Shown: piece after piece, positions 61,438 through 64,000 of the stretch
How positions within the stretch are numbered: position 1 is the first letter of the stretch
Layout: each line of letters begins with the position of its first letter
NCBI GenBank assembly: GCA_964019695.1
Contig: OZ026524.1
Span: 18,593,509 to 18,657,508, forward strand
Source of the DNA: Loripinus fragilis
Taxonomy: Eukaryota > Mollusca > Bivalvia > Lucinida > Lucinidae
Length of the DNA: 64,000 bases
Direction: 5' to 3'
Program-made: the position numbers and the translations under genes
Notes under the pieces: generated by a model
The model's input: the letters and a program-made list of their open reading frames with translations, nothing else
What the model was told of the DNA's origin: nothing
Databases searched by the model: none

Positions 61438-62196
61438 CACGCATATCTCAGATTCTAAAGTGACTATTTTGGTCTCAGGTGCCCATTTTGTTGGTATTAA
61501 GTAGACATGTAACGTGTGTCACACCTTGTAAGTTCGAAATAAACTTTCATAACGTTTGCTGCAATAAATAATGATTCTGAAAGGGATCAAATAATATCAA
61601 TGAGATAGATGTATGCATAAGTGTAATGATGTCTTTTTAATGGTAAACATGTCTACTTATTAAATATGATTGGGGTAACCTTGCATACAGCGTGTGCCTA
61701 ATTATAAAGAGATGACTGTGATAATAAAATGAATGGATCTGATGATGAGGACTGAAAATACACTTTAAAATTAGTAATGACTGAAACATGTTATTACAAA
61801 CTGTAATGTAAATAGCATAGAAACTTTTTTTTATTTAAACGAAAATATTCAAAATTTGTAGTTCAAATTGGTGGCCATCTTCACTACAGTATGTGAAGAC
61901 CTTATGTTTAGCATTTTATATTAGAAATGAAGTTAGGGTCTTGGCTATAGATGATCTGCTCATAAAAGTAAGTATGACAGATGGTAGGAGGCTGATATTA
62001 CACCACATGTCAAGCATTTTGCCCTCTGTCTTAGTGGCCATCTTGAAAACCATCCAAAATGGGTGAGTGTGACTCAAGATATCGAGTGTTGGCATCTTGA
62101 CTCTTACATGTTATCAAGGGGGTCCAATGAACAAAATTATACCACTCGCAAAGAGCCCTTGGGGGTGCATGCTACCCCTCCAAGATATGGACTATT

Positions 62197-62946
62197 ACTC
62201 ATTTGTTGGGGCTATTATTATCAATTAGCTAAGTATGTACCAATACGTGAGTGGGTGAGTGAGAGTAGGTATGTATGTTGATCAGTCGATCGGTCGGTTT
62301 TAAAGTTAGTAAGTAAGTAAGTAACTATGAGTAAAATATTTATTTTAAAAGGGTGAAAACATTTAATAGTACAACTAATCTGCCTTGAAGCCATCAAAAT
62401 AAAATAAGAATAATGCAATATGTTCAATGCCAAAGTATAGAACAGTAATGGTGAAATTATTTTACAAAAATCATCAAAAAAAATAGTTAATCATTGTACT
62501 GTTGAGCAAATTAATCCAGTATGCCCATAACTTATCAGACCAGTTTCATTACCACTATTGCATGCCAAGTGTAAATTAAAAACGGTGGATTTTGATCAGC
62601 TGACCAGTTTCCACACTGTTTTCAAAACAGACTGTGAGTATATTTAGCTACAGCAGAAACATGCGCCCAGTGCTCTTATAAATTCTGTTTAACTATTGCA
62701 CATTTCTTGAATTTAATATTTCCCAACATATCTTGCTCATTTGTGCAAGAGAAACCCACATTTTTGAGAATTGCCAAAAATTACGCTTTTCTCGTTTTTC
62801 TAGAATCATAACAAATGGACTAAAGTACCTTGTTGCTCTGACCCCTTCAATTTGGCGACATGTGTTTGTTTATCAATTGCAACGAAAAAAAACTTTGTAT
62901 GTTGATAGAATGAATACATGTGTCAAAAATATATATTTCAAACATT
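62197..62946. other. No gene; AGTA microsatellite
   Basis: A run of about four AGTA units at 62308-62324. Otherwise AT-rich. Confidence 0.4.
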
Positions 62947-63180
62947 GAGCCGCGACATGAGATTTCCAACAATATAGTATGTGCAAACAACAAGACCTCA
63001 GATCAGCCTGCGCACACGCGCAGTCTAATCAGAGTCTTTGTTAGTCGCTTGAATATCCTATGACTATTAAGCGACGGACTGAATGGCATTTGGAGTTTCT
63101 AAGATTAAAAGGATGCATAGGCTGGTCTGAGTATACACATGTCAAAATGCCAGAATGTTGGAAATCCCACGTCACAGCTC
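62947..63180. mobile_element. MITE-A copy 5 (234 bp)
   Basis: Starts GAGCCGCGACATGAGATTTC; the inverted right end is GAGCTGTGACGTGGGATTTC. The core reads CCTGCGCACACGCGCAG. No clear target duplication. Confidence 0.83.
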
Positions 63181-64000
63181 AAATAAAGATATTGTCCACA
63201 AGATATGCGAAGGTCTCATTCATAGCTTTCTAGGTAAAATGCAATGTTCACGCGAAAACAATATTATTTTCGCTGACATTTACTAGATTATGTGTTATAG
63301 CTGGAGACACTCGTCTGCAAGAGATACATAAAGTCTATAGTGAGCATAAGGTCACTCATACCCACAGATTATTTTCATGAGATGCATGTGGTTATCTCAC
63401 AAAAGGTAAAAGCTTATTATCATATGACGCCGCATCTGGGAGTGACATTGCGCCATGCAATAAAAGCGACAAAACACCTTGAGGTTCCCATAATTATTAA
63501 CGCTGCACAATGACGTCCATTATAACGTTGCATCAAGGATGGCAAAAGTATGACGTTTTAACGCCAAAATCGCGGTTTAAGCTATTTAAATGTATGTGAT
63601 CAAATAATCTAACATGTGTGCTCCTGTGTTATTGAATTTGTTTAACTCAAACGAAATTATTCTCTGATAGAAAAAGACGTTGTTGTTTACGTCACTATTT
63701 TAAATTGGCAGGTAGATACAGATGCAGGTCTTGTTGTTCTTGTAGCAGAGCAAGGAAAATTAATTCTAATGCACTTGCTTTTGTAACGCGACGTCTGATT
63801 GGATACCGTCAAAATTTTGCGACAGTATACCCTTCAATATAATGTAGGAAACAGTTTGACGTCATTAACTACGTCACATTTTGTTGAATGACGTACGCCT
63901 TTGTACGGCTTTATGCGGCTTGCAACGTTCCAATTTGAGACGAGACTGTAGAAGTACATTAAAATGGGGATGATCGTCGGACATACGTTTGGAAATCACG
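63181..64000. other. Right edge: dispersed repeat copy, no gene
   Basis: 63410-63600 is a copy of the repeat at 51385-51760, followed by a half foldback (TTATTGAATTTGTTTAACTC). Nothing recognised after 63660. Confidence 0.4.

Larger units (their letters stand above)
56649..62196. repeat. Very large inverted repeat (foldback element) with a nested retroelement
   Basis: The left arm is 56649-56835 plus 59485-60066; the right arm is 61438-62196 in inverse orientation. Matching landmarks in order include ATAGTCCATA, CCATTTTGGATGGTTTTCAA, GTAATATCAGCCTCCTACCA, CCAATTTGAACTACA, GGTTACCCCA, AAGTAGACA, ACACTTATG, GAAAGTTTATTT and CCAACAAAATGG. Arms are about 760 bp and clearly diverged. The loop (60067-61437) carries a CTA/CCT-rich stretch. 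The 2.65-kb retroelement at 56836-59484 interrupts the left arm. Confidence 0.82.

Overview
The window is AT-rich, intron-rich and repeat-dense nuclear DNA of an animal, most likely a bivalve mollusc. Three things point there. Many short repeats belong to types I associate with bivalve genomes (degenerate frames around GPRREKTCLRR, AKQGNSGYIYNL and FRWRADD). The retroelement reverse transcriptase with the motif VGIPMGTNCAPL is, from memory, common in bivalves. The one recognisable host gene encodes a SUEL-type (rhamnose/galactose-binding) lectin domain. Assignment to species is not possible from sequence reading alone. No bacterial, CRISPR or organellar features were seen.

The main host feature is a minus-strand gene spread over about 31.6 kb (13863 to 45466). 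I assembled it by eye from seven exons: a signal-peptide exon (45406-45466), two large extracellular exons (41074-41577 and 30591-31007), two 105-bp Thr/Pro/Ser linker exons (25757-25861 and 24892-24996), a SUEL lectin exon with all eight cysteines and the YGR and DPC motifs (16545-16838), and a terminal exon with a membrane span and a short tail (13863-14191). All introns are phase 1 and the exon lengths sum to 605 codons. It reads as a single-pass cell-surface lectin-like receptor. A TAG stop directly follows the last lectin cysteine, and a second possible donor 9 nt upstream would remove it. The gene may therefore be broken, or may make both a secreted and a membrane form.

Almost everything else is transposon-derived. 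Left flank: foldback elements at 1.9-3.0 kb, a TTAA-flanked element at 4.4-4.7 kb, a 5'-truncated and broken non-LTR retrotransposon (5216-8795) and a Tc1-like relic (9713-10465). The introns of the lectin gene hold MITEs, a 1.4-kb TIR element, a tRNA-derived SINE, a 1.07-kb TIR element with internal 163-bp repeats, two arrays of perfect dyads, an ACGT-dense TIR element and many 5'-truncated fragments of one reverse-transcriptase retroelement. Right flank (46-64 kb): a decayed mariner (51761-52887), a second non-LTR fragment (52905-54165), a degenerate coding-like stretch on the minus strand (55080-56600), and a very large inverted repeat (56649-62196) with about 760-bp arms. The longest copy of the reverse-transcriptase element is nested in the left arm of that inverted repeat.

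Exon boundaries, element ends and repeat families come from manual reading of both strands. No alignments or database searches were run. Coordinates of repeats are good to a few bases where terminal repeats are clear and to tens of bases elsewhere.
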